NCBI RefSeq assembly: GCF_003206155.1
Contig: NZ_PZJV01000001.1
Coordinates: 799,325-863,324, forward strand
DNA length: 64,000 nt
Direction: 5' to 3'
DNA from: Salinicola halophilus
GTDB taxonomy: Bacteria; Pseudomonadota; Gammaproteobacteria; Pseudomonadales; Halomonadaceae
Of the stretch, positions 45,933 through 54,962 are shown piece after piece. Position numbers and translations under genes: made by a program. Numbering within the stretch: position 1 is the first letter of the stretch; each line of letters opens with the position of its first letter. Below the pieces are notes generated by a model, which did not search any database, was not told the origin of the DNA, and saw nothing but the letters and a program-made list of their open reading frames with translations.

Positions 45933-46424
45933 ATGACGACGCCTCAACCGCTGTCGCTCGATCGCTATGACCGCGCCATCTTGGACATTCTTCAGCGCGA
46001 CGGGCGCATCAGCAACCAGACGCTGGCCGAGCGTATCGGACTCTCGCCATCCCCCTGCCTGCGGCGAGTCAAGGCCCTCGAGGAGAACGGGCTGATACTC
46101 GGCTACCGTGCCGTGGTCGATTCACGCCCGTTGGGCTATCACCTCATGGCGCTGCTGCACATCTCGATGGATCTGCACACGGCGGAACGTTTCGATAACT
46201 TCGAGCGTCAGGTGCGTGACATCCCGGCGATCGTCGAGTGTCTGATTATCACCGGACAAGCGGCGGACTTTCAGCTCAAGATCCTGGTGCGCGACATGGA
46301 CGACTACCAGCACCTGCTGCTGCACGTGATCAATCGGATCGAGGGTGTGACCGGCGCCCATACCAGTTTCGTACTGCGACGCGTCTTCGAACATCGCGGC
46401 GTTCCCACCGACCCCGCGCGCTAG
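45933..46424 (+). CDS. Lrp/AsnC-family regulator
   Basis: A 163-residue regulator starting at ATG 45933 (MTTPQPLSLDRYDR); the ATG at 45912 lies too close to the -10 element. An N-terminal helix-turn-helix (LDRYDRAILDILQRDGRIS, TLAERIGLSPSPCLRRVKALE) is followed by an AsnC ligand-binding domain (YRAVVDSRPLGYHLMALLHI to RVFEH). It is divergent from leuA, so leucine or another amino acid is a likely effector and leuA a likely target. Its stop lies in a 13-bp periodic sequence with three more TAG codons. Confidence 0.9.
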   Translation: MTTPQPLSLDRYDRAILDILQRDGRISNQTLAERIGLSPSPCLRRVKALEENGLILGYRAVVDSRPLGYHLMALLHISMDLHTAERFDNFERQVRDIPAIVECLIITGQAADFQLKILVRDMDDYQHLLLHVINRIEGVTGAHTSFVLRRVFEHRGVPTDPAR

Positions 46425-46472
46425 GCCGATATATTAGCCCGGTGTATTAGCCCGAGGCGTTAGACGATGGCG
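46421..46472 (+). repeat. 13-bp periodic repeat bearing four TAG codons
   Basis: CTAGGCCGATATA, TTAGCCCGGTGTA, TTAGCCCGAGGCG and TTAGACGATGGCG follow each other. TAG occurs at 46422-46424 (the true stop), 46435-46437, 46448-46450 and 46461-46463, exactly 13 bp apart, which places stops in all three frames. Confidence 0.7.
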
Positions 46473-46579
46473 CAATTGTGGCGCGCATCGGCAGTTGGTA
46501 AGAGATGGATGGCTAGCCCATCCATACGGTAGCGGTCGACCACGCGCCGCGCCGACGCTGCCCTCGAGGTCGTGACTCC

Positions 46580-47548
46580 ATGCCAGCCAAACGCCTGACA
46601 CCGCTGTTGCTGCTCGCCGCCTGCGGGCTCTCGCTGCCCGCCTGGGCAGACTATCCCGAAAAACCGATCACGCTGATCGTGCCGTGGTCCGCGGGCGGCG
46701 GTACCGACGCCACGGCGCGCATCATCGCCTCGTCTCTCGAGGCCGAGCTCGGCCAGACCATCAACGTCGTCAACCGCACCGGCGGCAGTGGCGTGGTCGG
46801 CCACACTGCCATCGCCAACGCCCGACCCGACGGTTACACCCTTGGCCTGGCGACGGTCGAAGTGGCCATGATGCACTGGCAGGGACTGACCGATCTCACC
46901 TACGAGGCATTCACGCCGATCGCCCAGATCAACTTCGACTCCGCCAGCCTCTCCGTCGAAAAGGATGCCGAGTACGACGGCGTGACCGCCCTTCTCGATG
47001 CGGTGCGCGAGTCCCCGCCGGGCACCTTCAACGCGTCGGGTACCGGGCTCGGGGGTATCTGGCACGTGGCGCTCAACGGTTTTCTGATGGAACAGGGTAT
47101 CGAAGCGGGCAAGATCACCTGGATCCCCAGCCAGGGTTCGGCCCCGGCGATGACCGAACTCGCCTCCGGCAGCGTCGACCTGGTGGGCTCGTCACTGCCG
47201 GAAGCACGGGCCATGATCGACGCCGGAGAGCTTCGCAGCCTGGGCGTAATGACCCCCGAGCGGCTCGAAAACTTTCCCGACGTCCCGACGATGGCCGAGC
47301 AGCTCGACAGCGACTTCACCCTGGGCGCCTGGCGCGGCATCGTCGGCCCGCAAGGCATGGACGACGAGGTCGTCGCCAAGCTCGAGAGCGCGCTGAAAAC
47401 GGCCTACGACAGCGATGCCTATCAGGACTTCATGGCCAAACAGGGTTACGGTGTGGTCTGGCGCGACGCGGATGACTTCGCCTCGTTGATGGCCGAGGAC
47501 GACGCCAAGTTCGGCAAGATCATGGGCGAAATGAACCTCGCTCGCTGA
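46580..47548 (+). CDS. Orphan TctC/Bug-family binding protein
   Basis: A 322-residue periplasmic binding protein with a signal peptide (RLTPLLLLAACGLSLPAWA) ending near residue 23. The mature part starts DYPEKPITLIVPWSAGGGTDATAR, the family signature, and contains GHTAIANARPDGYTLG, the TFNASGTGLGG ligand-side loop and the GIVGPQGMD hinge. No TctA or TctB gene is next to it, so it must use a membrane partner elsewhere, perhaps TctAB at 18-20 kb. It is followed after 71 bp by an aldolase gene, so the ligand and the aldolase substrate may be related. Confidence 0.92.
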   Translation: MPAKRLTPLLLLAACGLSLPAWADYPEKPITLIVPWSAGGGTDATARIIASSLEAELGQTINVVNRTGGSGVVGHTAIANARPDGYTLGLATVEVAMMHWQGLTDLTYEAFTPIAQINFDSASLSVEKDAEYDGVTALLDAVRESPPGTFNASGTGLGGIWHVALNGFLMEQGIEAGKITWIPSQGSAPAMTELASGSVDLVGSSLPEARAMIDAGELRSLGVMTPERLENFPDVPTMAEQLDSDFTLGAWRGIVGPQGMDDEVVAKLESALKTAYDSDAYQDFMAKQGYGVVWRDADDFASLMAEDDAKFGKIMGEMNLAR

Positions 47549-47619
47549 ACGTCGCCATCATGCCCGGCGGGTCGATGTCGCCGGGTTTTCTCCCTCACGT
47601 CATCGAGGACGACATCCAC

Positions 47620-48420
47620 GTGCAACTTCCTACCAATCCTTTCGCGGCATCGCTCGGGGACGAGACTCGCTATGGCTGCTGGGCCGGCTTCGCCACTGGC
47701 TACGCCACGGAGATTCTCGCCACCACCGGCTTCGACTGGCTGCTCATCGACGGCGAGCATGCGCCAAATACGGTGCAGAGCATTCTGGCGCAGCTTCAAG
47801 CCGTCGCGCCCTACCCCTGCGCGCCGGTCGTTCGTGCCGTGAGCCAAGACCCAGCCCTGATCAAGCGACTGCTCGACATCGGCGCCCAGTCCCTGATGAT
47901 TCCCATGGTCGACAACGCCGAACAGGCCGCTCGCCTCGTGGCCGCGACGCGCTATCCGCCAAACGGCATTCGCGGCGTCGGTGGCGGGCTCACCCGCGCC
48001 ACCCGATGGGACAGCGTGGACGACTACATGACCCACGCCCACGAGGCGCTCTGCCTGATACCGCAGATCGAATCGCGCAACGGCGTCGAAAATGCAGAAG
48101 CGATCGCCGCGACACCGGGCATCGATGCCGTCTTCGTGGGGCCGATGGATCTTTCGACCGACGCGGGGCACCTCGGCAACCCCTCGCACCCGGACGTGCA
48201 GGCCATGATTCGTCGTGTGCTCAAAGCGACGAAGGACGCAGGCAAGCGCGCCGGCATTCTCGCACCGGCGGAGGCCGATGCCAGGCGCTATGCCGGTTGG
48301 GGTTTCGACTTCATCGCCGTGGGCATCGACGTCTCGCTGCTCTGTCAGGCGGCGCGAGAAACGATCGCGCGTTACAAGCACGATCTTCCCCAGGCCGCCA
48401 AATCCGGCCCGGGGTACTGA
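47620..48420 (+). CDS. HpaI/HpcH-family 2-oxo acid aldolase
   Basis: A class II aldolase of 266 residues from GTG 47620 (MQLPTNPFAASLG); ATG 47560 has no ribosome site and precedes the region of homology. His47 is in LLIDGEHAPN, Arg72 in PVVRAV, the metal ligands Glu151 in IPQIES and Asp177 in VGPMDLS. It shares features with HpaI (VQSILAQLQAVAPYP, RGVGGGL.RA.RW) and with GarL (GILAPAEADARRY). The substrate may thus be 4-hydroxy-2-oxoheptanedioate or 5-dehydro-4-deoxyglucarate. The second would complete the aldarate pathway of this window. It follows the orphan binding protein. Confidence 0.88.
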   Translation: MQLPTNPFAASLGDETRYGCWAGFATGYATEILATTGFDWLLIDGEHAPNTVQSILAQLQAVAPYPCAPVVRAVSQDPALIKRLLDIGAQSLMIPMVDNAEQAARLVAATRYPPNGIRGVGGGLTRATRWDSVDDYMTHAHEALCLIPQIESRNGVENAEAIAATPGIDAVFVGPMDLSTDAGHLGNPSHPDVQAMIRRVLKATKDAGKRAGILAPAEADARRYAGWGFDFIAVGIDVSLLCQAARETIARYKHDLPQAAKSGPGY

Positions 48421-48492
48421 CCCGGCGGGCCCGGCGTCAGCATTTCACGACGGCGATTTTCCCCCGCGAAGCTTGACGCCCGAAGCCATACG

Positions 48493-48524
48493 CAAAAGCC
48501 CCGACCACTTTTTGTGGCCGGGGC
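48493..48524 (-). terminator. Terminator after the DUF1127 gene
   Basis: On the minus strand GCCCCGGCCAC and GTGGTCGGGGC pair around AAAAA and are followed by TTTTGCG, 5 bp after the stop codon. Confidence 0.7.
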
Positions 48525-48528
48525 CTGG

Positions 48529-48831
48529 CTAAGTCACGGCGGCTCCGCACCGTGGACACCGTATGCTGGGCTGGCCTGCGGGGAATGCGCGCGCAGCTCC
48601 CGCCTCAGTCGTCTCGCGGCAAATGGGCGTCGTTGACGTCCCGGCATTGCCGGGCTCGGGGTTTTCCCATTCGGCTTCGAAACGCGAAACGATCTTGCCC
48701 TCTTCACGGCGCAGCCCGATATCGCGAAGCGTGTAATCGCTGAATTCGGAAACGGGGTAACGACTCCCGTTACGTTTGCGGATTGTCTTGCCGATCGACG
48801 CGAGTCGAGTCAGAAGGGCTTTTAAAATCAT
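48529..48831 (-). CDS. DUF1127 protein with a C-terminal CxxC tail
   Basis: A 100-residue protein starting at ATG 48831, preceded by AAGGAGATCGGTATC. Residues 20-55 form a DUF1127 domain (SRYPVSEFSDYTLRDIGLRREEGKIVSRFEAEW). DUF1127 proteins are small, often abundant, and linked to RNA or phosphate/metabolic control in alphaproteobacteria. Here the domain is followed by a 45-residue tail that ends IRCPRCGAAVT, a CxxC zinc-knuckle-like motif not typical of the family. Function unknown. Confidence 0.82.
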   Translation of the reverse strand: MILKALLTRLASIGKTIRKRNGSRYPVSEFSDYTLRDIGLRREEGKIVSRFEAEWENPEPGNAGTSTTPICRETTEAGAARAFPAGQPSIRCPRCGAAVT

Positions 48832-49623
48832 GATACCGATCTCCTTGAAAAGGAGGCCGGACACGCATCGCGGAAGAAAACAGGAAATGACGTTCGGGTC
48901 TCGGCCGCGAAGGGTGTCGCGGCCGAGGTGTCGATTCAATCCCTGACGCGCGACGATCCACGAACTCGCATACCGCGATGATTCGCGGTATTGGCGAGCT
49001 GTAGTGACGTCGAACGCTGGAATCGCATCGAATTTCCTAAAATGTATCGAGCCGCCAACTGGCGGAAGTTGGACTGGGCTTGGACCGTCGAGCTGACGGT
49101 CAACGACCGTCGGTATAACCAATAACTGACAAGTCGCTTTTCGACGAATCGCGCTCGATGAATCGAAATCGTATCGGCTCATCGCCGCGCGATTTTGCGT
49201 CCATTTAAACGCCAAATCGCAGTATTGACCGATTATTACACCGACACTTTGATTAAAAGGGATCGCCGTTGGAGCGTCAACTCGGACAATGTGACTTTCA
49301 CACTGAAAGAAAGAAACGGCGGCTCATGAGTATGCAACTCGTTACTGCCGCGCCCATAATCCTGTTCTCGAGCCCCCACTGCCCGGAACTTGTCAGCTGG
49401 CGAGTCTGAACGTTGGGAATCACGCCATGCGATGCCTCGGCACCGGAAGACTTCATCTCTCCCGACCGGCGATCATCACGTCGGCCGTCCTGCCTCAAGA
49501 CTGGCAATGGACAATGAAGGCCGTCGCGGATGAGGGAAGCCGTCGCGGGTGATCGAGCCCACCGCTGGGTGACAGCGAGCCGAGAGGCCCCCAGCGGGCA
49601 GACTACCCGAGGGAGCGAAAGGG
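48832..49623. other. Gene-poor 790-bp region
   Basis: No coding frame here is convincing; those over 60 codons have no ribosome site or family resemblance. The region is AT-richer than its surroundings. It contains CCGCCA-AC-TGGCGG (49052-49065), GACCGTC-N5-GACGGTC (49083-49101), and a good promoter-like pair on the plus strand, TTGACC-N17-TTTGAT (49225-49253). Downstream is a possible 27-codon frame (MSMQLVTAAPIILF) and a 19-bp imperfect direct repeat (49516-49553). A small RNA is possible. Confidence 0.4.
49225..49253 (+). promoter_or_regulatory. Sigma70-like promoter in the gene-poor region
   Basis: TTGACC, 17 bp, TTTGAT; the -35 matches 5 of 6 consensus positions and the -10 matches 4 of 6. 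No gene is clearly placed to use it on the plus strand. Confidence 0.3.
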
Positions 49624-49827
49624 TCAGGCGAAGGTATTGATCTGCGTGCCGAGCGACCCGGACGATGCCAGTGCGGGCTCCAGATCGATGGAGGAGAGCA
49701 GCTGATCCATGTGGGCGGCCTGGCCGTCCAAGGACTGTTTCAACAGGTTATTCTGCACCTCCTGACCTTGATTGAAACTCTGTAGCGCCAGCGCGTTACC
49801 GACTACCGCATTCACCGCAGTATCCAT
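49624..49827 (-). CDS. YjfB-like putative motility protein
   Basis: A 67-residue protein of the YjfB_motility type: MDTAVNAVVGNALALQSFNQGQ, then VQNNLLKQSLDGQAAHMDQLLSSI. Such proteins are short, helical, and found with motility or chemotaxis genes, but their role is unknown. GAGGA lies 8 bp before the ATG. It lies 131 bp after the chemoreceptor gene on the same strand, which supports the link. Confidence 0.72.
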   Translation of the reverse strand: MDTAVNAVVGNALALQSFNQGQEVQNNLLKQSLDGQAAHMDQLLSSIDLEPALASSGSLGTQINTFA

Positions 49828-49958
49828 GGCGAAATCCTCGTTTCGATGGAAGAGGTATCGGGATCTTGGGATCCCGCTCTCGAATCATCGGCCGCCGACA
49901 CGGCCGACTTGAATCCGCGGTAACGCCCAGGCCCCGCCGCGACATGACGCACCCGCGA

Positions 49959-51542
49959 TCAGACAGCCGCGCAGGGGGTGCGCGCAGCCGACGCTTCGCT
50001 CTCGTTGCCCAGGCCCGCGTTCGCCGGGCGCTCGCTGGCAGCGCTCGGCGTCGCAAGAGAGGCGCGGCCAGCCCCGTCATTTGATGCCTGCGCGCGATCC
50101 CGCTCGAAGCCCAGTTCGAAGACCGCGAGCTTGGCCCGCAGAACCTGCGAGTGCTGTTGAAGCTGCGCCGCCGTCTGCGAGACGCACTCGACGAGCGCCC
50201 CGTTGTGCTGCGTGTCCTCCCCGATGCTGGCGACATCGCCGCTCACGCCGTCGAGATCCTGGCGCTGCTCGCGGCTGGCGATCGTGATCTCGTCGACGAG
50301 TGTCGCCAACGTACGCGCTCTGTGGAGGCTATCGCTCATGCTCCGCGCGACCTCTCCGGCTCTGTCGGTGCCGTCGAGAATCTGGCGTCGCGACATTTCG
50401 GTCTGCTCGCGAATCTCCCGGGACGCGCTGGCGCTGCGGTTCGCCAGATCCTGGACCTCGCCGGCGACCACGGCGAAACCACGCCCGCTTTCGCCGGCTC
50501 TGGCCGCTTCCACCGACGCGTTCAGCGCCAGAATGTTGGTCTGAAAGGCGATGCCGTCGATCACCTCGGTGATCTCCGAGATACGCAGCGACCCCTCCTC
50601 GAGTCGCTGCATGGCCTGGGTGAGCGCCGTCGAGAGCGCCTCCCCCGCCTCCGCGGCCTGCCCCGACTCGGCGGCTAGCGCGCTGGCACGACCGCTTCGC
50701 TCGCTGGTGTCGTGGACAGAGCGCCCCAGCGTGTCGAGCTTTTCCTGGGTACGCTCGAGCGCCGACTCCTGGCGCCGATTGCGACCGGCGAGTTCGTCAT
50801 TGCCCTGGCGAAGCGTATCGCTGATTCGCGTGACTTCGCGCAGCGTTCCGCCGACGCCTCTCAGCGTTACGCGCACGGCCTGCATGGTGCGCTTGAAGTC
50901 GTTGCCCACGCGGCTTTGCATCGAGACATCGTCGAAACCCAGATCGAACGTCCCTTCGCGCCGCCCGATGTGCTGGCTCAATCGCGCGAGCTCCTCGCCG
51001 CTGATGGCGTCGCGCTCACTCTGCCTGGCCAGCAGTACGAGAATGGCGGTTTGCGCGACGACGTAAGCGGCGTGAATCAACACCATCGGTAGATAGGCGT
51101 GCAGATGCGACCCCGGCATCACGTAGACAGCCAGCCCCTGGCTCTGCAGATAGCAGAAGAGCAGGTGATGGACGCTGATGGTCACGGCCGCGGCGACCAG
51201 GGGACGCCAATCCCGGTAGGCCAGCAGCGCCGAGAGCAGCGCGAAGATGACGAAGTGCCCTTCGATCATTCCCAGCAGCAGATGGATCTGTAGTCCCGCA
51301 TGCACCATGAGTCCGAAGGCGACCGCCAGTCGCGTGAACAGGTGCGTCGGCAGCCATCGCATCAGTAACACGGGCCCTAGCGTCGCCGGCAGGCCGACGA
51401 TCAGCGCCGCCGCCCACAAGCTGTGAACCCCGGCCATGCCCAGCGTGGTCACGAACAGCGCCCCCAAGAGCCACCGCATGACGCGATTGGCCTTGAGATA
51501 GACGTCGCCGAGCAGCTCGCGCCGGAATGAAAGCGAAACCAT
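49959..51542 (-). CDS. Methyl-accepting chemotaxis protein with a histidine-rich membrane sensor
   Basis: A 527-residue chemoreceptor. Unlike most receptors it has no periplasmic loop domain. Residues 20-175 are a bundle of about six helices with histidines at conserved-looking places: [42 protein letters not shown] and [14 protein letters not shown]. The signalling domain includes the conserved tip [26 protein letters not shown]-type sequence and adaptation regions. A Ser/Ala/Glu-rich tail lacks a CheR-binding pentapeptide. The ligand is unknown. A YjfB-like gene follows. Confidence 0.92.
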   Translation of the reverse strand: MVSLSFRRELLGDVYLKANRVMRWLLGALFVTTLGMAGVHSLWAAALIVGLPATLGPVLLMRWLPTHLFTRLAVAFGLMVHAGLQIHLLLGMIEGHFVIFALLSALLAYRDWRPLVAAAVTISVHHLLFCYLQSQGLAVYVMPGSHLHAYLPMVLIHAAYVVAQTAILVLLARQSERDAISGEELARLSQHIGRREGTFDLGFDDVSMQSRVGNDFKRTMQAVRVTLRGVGGTLREVTRISDTLRQGNDELAGRNRRQESALERTQEKLDTLGRSVHDTSERSGRASALAAESGQAAEAGEALSTALTQAMQRLEEGSLRISEITEVIDGIAFQTNILALNASVEAARAGESGRGFAVVAGEVQDLANRSASASREIREQTEMSRRQILDGTDRAGEVARSMSDSLHRARTLATLVDEITIASREQRQDLDGVSGDVASIGEDTQHNGALVECVSQTAAQLQQHSQVLRAKLAVFELGFERDRAQASNDGAGRASLATPSAASERPANAGLGNESEASAARTPCAAV

Positions 51543-51740
51543 GATGTTCCTCTCGTGCCGATGCCGCGTTCGGCGGCTTGTTGTTTTGAGATCGAGAACC
51601 CTAGCGGACGAGGTAAGTGCGCCCCCTAAGTTTACATCGGCACGGACTTTTCGATCCTTGAGCGCGCGAGGCCGGCACGTTACGACGCAAGAGAGCGCCG
51701 GCTGCTAGACTGAGCGCCGCCTTTACAAGTGGATCGTCAG

Positions 51741-52595
51741 ATGAAAACCATCGGAGCGCACGTCAGCGCCGCAGGGGGCGTCGACCGGGCCATCGGCCGA
51801 GCCGTGGAGATCGGCGCCAACGCCTTCGCCCTGTTCACGAAGAACCAGCGTCAGTGGAACGCCAAGCCGCTCGAAGAGGCGACCATCGCCGCCTTCAAGG
51901 CCGCCTGCCGCGAGCACGGCTTCGGCCCGGGGCAGATCCTTCCCCACGACAGCTACCTGATCAATCTGGGGCATCCGGAGCGCGAAGGGCTGGAGAAATC
52001 CCGTGCCGCCTTCCTCGACGAGTGCCAGCGCTGCGAGCAGCTTGGGCTGGAGCTGCTCAACTTCCATCCGGGCAGCCACCTGCGCAAGATCAGCGAGCGC
52101 GACTGCCTGGCGCGAATCGCCGAGTCGATCAACGAGACCCACGCGGCGACCCGCAGCGTCGTGGCGGTGATCGAGAACACCGCCGGTCAGGGGTCGAACC
52201 TGGGGTTTCGTTTCGAGCAGCTTGCGGCAATCATCGAGCAGGTGGAGAACAAGGACCGCGTGGGTGCCTGCATCGATACCTGCCACGCCTTCGCCGCCGG
52301 CTACGACCTGCGCACCGCCGAGGACGCCGTGGCCATGCTCGACGGTTTCGAGTCGATCGTGGGTCGACGCTACCTGCGCGGCATGCACCTCAACGACGCC
52401 AAGAGCGAATTCGCCAGCCGCGTCGACCGACACCACAGCCTGGGTCAGGGCAATATCGGCCTTGCGGGCTTCGCCGCCCTGATGCGCGACGAGCGCACCG
52501 ACGACATCCCGCTGATTCTCGAAACCGTCGACCCCGCCATCTGGGCCGACGAGATTCAGTGGCTGCGCGACCAGCAGCACGCCGAGGCACCTTAG
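51741..52595 (+). CDS. nfo: Endonuclease IV
   Basis: Nfo cleaves DNA at abasic sites during base-excision repair and uses a three-zinc centre. ATG 51741 ([13 protein letters not shown]) gives 284 residues. The metal-binding motifs are visible: [70 protein letters not shown] and LILETVDP. The extra codons back to 51729 begin with GTG and have no support. It is read alone. Confidence 0.96.
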   Translation: MKTIGAHVSAAGGVDRAIGRAVEIGANAFALFTKNQRQWNAKPLEEATIAAFKAACREHGFGPGQILPHDSYLINLGHPEREGLEKSRAAFLDECQRCEQLGLELLNFHPGSHLRKISERDCLARIAESINETHAATRSVVAVIENTAGQGSNLGFRFEQLAAIIEQVENKDRVGACIDTCHAFAAGYDLRTAEDAVAMLDGFESIVGRRYLRGMHLNDAKSEFASRVDRHHSLGQGNIGLAGFAALMRDERTDDIPLILETVDPAIWADEIQWLRDQQHAEAP

Positions 52596-52735
52596 CTCGG
52601 TTCGAAAAGGGCTTGGCGCCCGGGCGATCTCGCCGACGGGCGATCGACCGAGTCTGAAACGAGAGCGATAGCGGCCACCGCCAGGACGCGGTGGCCACCG
52701 AATCCGATGAATGCAAAGCGACAGGAACGCAAACC

Positions 52736-53023
52736 ATGAACGACTTTTTCAACTGGCTCGGCGAAGCGATCGGCAACGTCATCCGCACGATCGTCGAGAC
52801 GCTCAACGGCCTTTTCGGCGGACTGTGGGACTCCATGGACGGCTTCGTCGATGGTCTGACCGGCGCCCTCGGCATCAGTGACTCGCTTTTCAGTATCGCC
52901 GTGCTGGTCGTCGGCGTACTGCTGCTGATCAACGGCATCCGCGCCCTGGTGCGCGGCGGCGTGGTCGGCGGTGTCATCGGCTTACTGCTCGGCCTGCTGG
53001 TGCTGAGCTGGCTGATGCGCTGA
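52736..53023 (+). CDS. Small 95-residue membrane protein
   Basis: Starts at ATG 52736 (MNDFFNWLGEAIG) with an AGGAA site. Residues 1-45 are amphipathic with Gly, Asp and Phe at regular intervals (IVETLNGLFGGLWDSMDGFVDGLTG), followed by two hydrophobic helices (IAVLVVGVLLLINGIRALV and VIGLLLGLLVLSWLM). No family is recognised with confidence. The stop codon lies in three copies of GCTGA, with stops in all frames. It lies 140 bp after nfo on the same strand. Confidence 0.65.
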   Translation: MNDFFNWLGEAIGNVIRTIVETLNGLFGGLWDSMDGFVDGLTGALGISDSLFSIAVLVVGVLLLINGIRALVRGGVVGGVIGLLLGLLVLSWLMR

Positions 53024-53033
53024 GCTGAGCTGA
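53019..53033 (+). repeat. GCTGA triplicated at a stop codon
   Basis: Three copies of GCTGA. TGA occurs at 53021-53023 (the true stop), 53026-53028 and 53031-53033. The 5-bp step puts them in all three frames. Confidence 0.75.
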
Positions 53034-53408
53034 GCACGATCGGCTCCGTCGCGGAACGCCCGCCGCGACGAAGCCCTCGGCGAGAGACACCCTCGCCTGT
53101 CCCCTCACATGCCTATACCGTCCCACGCCTACCACCTTCCCCGCCGCCCGTTCGCTCCTACCCCTCTCCTCGCGTCGAACGGCTCCTCGCCAGGCACGCG
53201 AGGCATCGCCACTCGAGAGGATATTCCCTCGTTTTCAAGACGTTCCGGCCGACAATCGACGACCCACTCACTTGCCAGCAACGCCATGCTCTACCACCTT
53301 TGTGGGGTCATCGATCGTCGATCGGATCGTGAGGTTCGAAACGTCGATCAACCACCGGCGCCGTCGTCGACGCCAGGCGAGGCGCCAGAGACCGCAAGGA
53401 GGCCACCC
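53034..53408. other. Upstream region of the AldA-like gene
   Basis: About 375 bp before the dehydrogenase gene with an in-frame open reading that lacks a ribosome site or family resemblance. It contains repeated ATCGATCG-like sequences near 53308-53330. No clear promoter or operator can be placed. Confidence 0.35.
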
Positions 53409-54884
53409 ATGGCTGAATCGATGAAATCCCAACAGGAAGGCGTCGATCTCTACAACCAGTTCATCGACGGTGAATGGATCACCGGCGGCGGTGAGCCACT
53501 GGACGTGCACAATCCCGCCACCGGCGAGACCGTCGCCCGGGTGTCACTCGCCGACGAGGCGATGGCGGACCGCGCGCTGAAGGCCGCACAGGCCGCCTTT
53601 CCCGCCTGGTCGCGCAAGACCGCCGTCGAGCGCGCCGATCACCTCTACAAGCTGGTGGAACTGATCCAGGAGAACCGCGACCGGCTGGCACGCCTGATCA
53701 CGACCGAACAGGGTAAGCCGCTCGTTGAATCCGACGCCGATGTGGGCATGTGCTGCGACCTGATCCGCTTCGCCGCGGAAAACACGCGCCGTCTCGAGGG
53801 CGACATCATCCCCGCCGACGACCCCGACGAGCAGATCTGGATACAGAAGGTGCCCCACGGCGTCGTGGTCGGCATCACCGCCTGGAACTTTCCGGCGGCG
53901 CTGGTCGGCCGCAAGCTCGGCCCGGCGCTGGCCGCGGGCAACACCATCGTGCTCAAGCCCTCCGAGGAGACGCCGCTGACGGCGCTGGAGCTCGTCGAGC
54001 TGGCGCGCCAGGCCGGCATTCCCAAGGGGGTGATCAACCTGATCAACGGTCGCGGTCGCGACGTCGGCAACCATCTCGTCACCAGTCCCATTACCCAGCT
54101 CGTGTCGATGACCGGCAGCGTGCGCGGCGGCCGCGAGATCAACAAGGCCGCCGCCGAGCATCTGAAGATCGTGCGGCTGGAACTCGGCGGCAAGGCGCCG
54201 TTCATCGTCATGGACGATGCCGAGCTCGACCCGGCCGTGGATGCCGCCATCGCCTCGCGCTTCAACAACTGCGGTCAGGTCTGCACCTGCAACGAACGCA
54301 TGTACGTTCAGTCCGGCATCTTCGATAAGTTCCTCGAGCGCTTCCAGCAGCGCGTCGAGGCGCTCAAGGTCGGCAACCCGCTGACCGACAGCGACGTCGA
54401 TATGGGGCCGAAGATCAACCGTGCCGAGCTCGACAAGATTCACGACATGGTCCAGCACGCGCAAAGCCAGGGCGCCGAGCTGCTCACCGGCGGCGAGCGT
54501 CTGACCGGCGGCGAGTACGACAAGGGCAACTATTACGCCCCGACGATTCTCACCGGCGTGAACAACGACATGGACATCATGAAGGAAGAGATCTTCGGAC
54601 CGGTGGCGCCGGTGATGAAAGTCGAGAGCTTCGAGCAGGCGATGGAGTACGCCAACGCCTCCGAATACGGCCTCTCCGCCTACGTCTTCACCCAGAACGT
54701 CAAGCGGCTGATGGCGCTGACTCGCGAGCTCGACTTCGGCGAGATCTACGTCAACCGCGGCGGCGGCGAGTCCGTGCAGGGCTTCCACAAGGGCTATCGC
54801 AACAGCGGTCTCGGCGGTGAAGACGGCAAGTACGGGCTCGAAGCCTACGTCAAGAGCAAGACGATGTACGTGCATCACGGCTGA
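53409..54884 (+). CDS. Aldehyde dehydrogenase, lactaldehyde/glycolaldehyde (AldA) type
   Basis: A 491-residue NAD-dependent aldehyde dehydrogenase. ATG 53409 has a strong AAGGAGG site. Catalytic residues are Asn160 in AWNFP, Glu259 in LELGGK and Cys292 in GQVCTC. Compared with betaine-aldehyde or succinate-semialdehyde enzymes, the C-terminal part (YVNRGGGESVQGFHKGYRNSGLGGEDG) is like E. coli AldA, which oxidises lactaldehyde and glycolaldehyde. Several other aldehydes are possible, including those from sugar acid breakdown. It is monocistronic and shares a bidirectional terminator with pepN. Confidence 0.88.
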   Translation: MAESMKSQQEGVDLYNQFIDGEWITGGGEPLDVHNPATGETVARVSLADEAMADRALKAAQAAFPAWSRKTAVERADHLYKLVELIQENRDRLARLITTEQGKPLVESDADVGMCCDLIRFAAENTRRLEGDIIPADDPDEQIWIQKVPHGVVVGITAWNFPAALVGRKLGPALAAGNTIVLKPSEETPLTALELVELARQAGIPKGVINLINGRGRDVGNHLVTSPITQLVSMTGSVRGGREINKAAAEHLKIVRLELGGKAPFIVMDDAELDPAVDAAIASRFNNCGQVCTCNERMYVQSGIFDKFLERFQQRVEALKVGNPLTDSDVDMGPKINRAELDKIHDMVQHAQSQGAELLTGGERLTGGEYDKGNYYAPTILTGVNNDMDIMKEEIFGPVAPVMKVESFEQAMEYANASEYGLSAYVFTQNVKRLMALTRELDFGEIYVNRGGGESVQGFHKGYRNSGLGGEDGKYGLEAYVKSKTMYVHHG

Positions 54885-54962
54885 TCCTGTCGCCACTGCC
54901 CGATGGCGTCCATTGGCCCGCCGTCCCGACGCCGGGCCGTGGTCATCGGCAAAACGGCAATA

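Noticed and set aside
49298-49507. 69-codon frame on the minus strand in the gene-poor region
   Set aside because: No ribosome site, no recognised family and no neighbouring operon. Composition does not differ from random frames.
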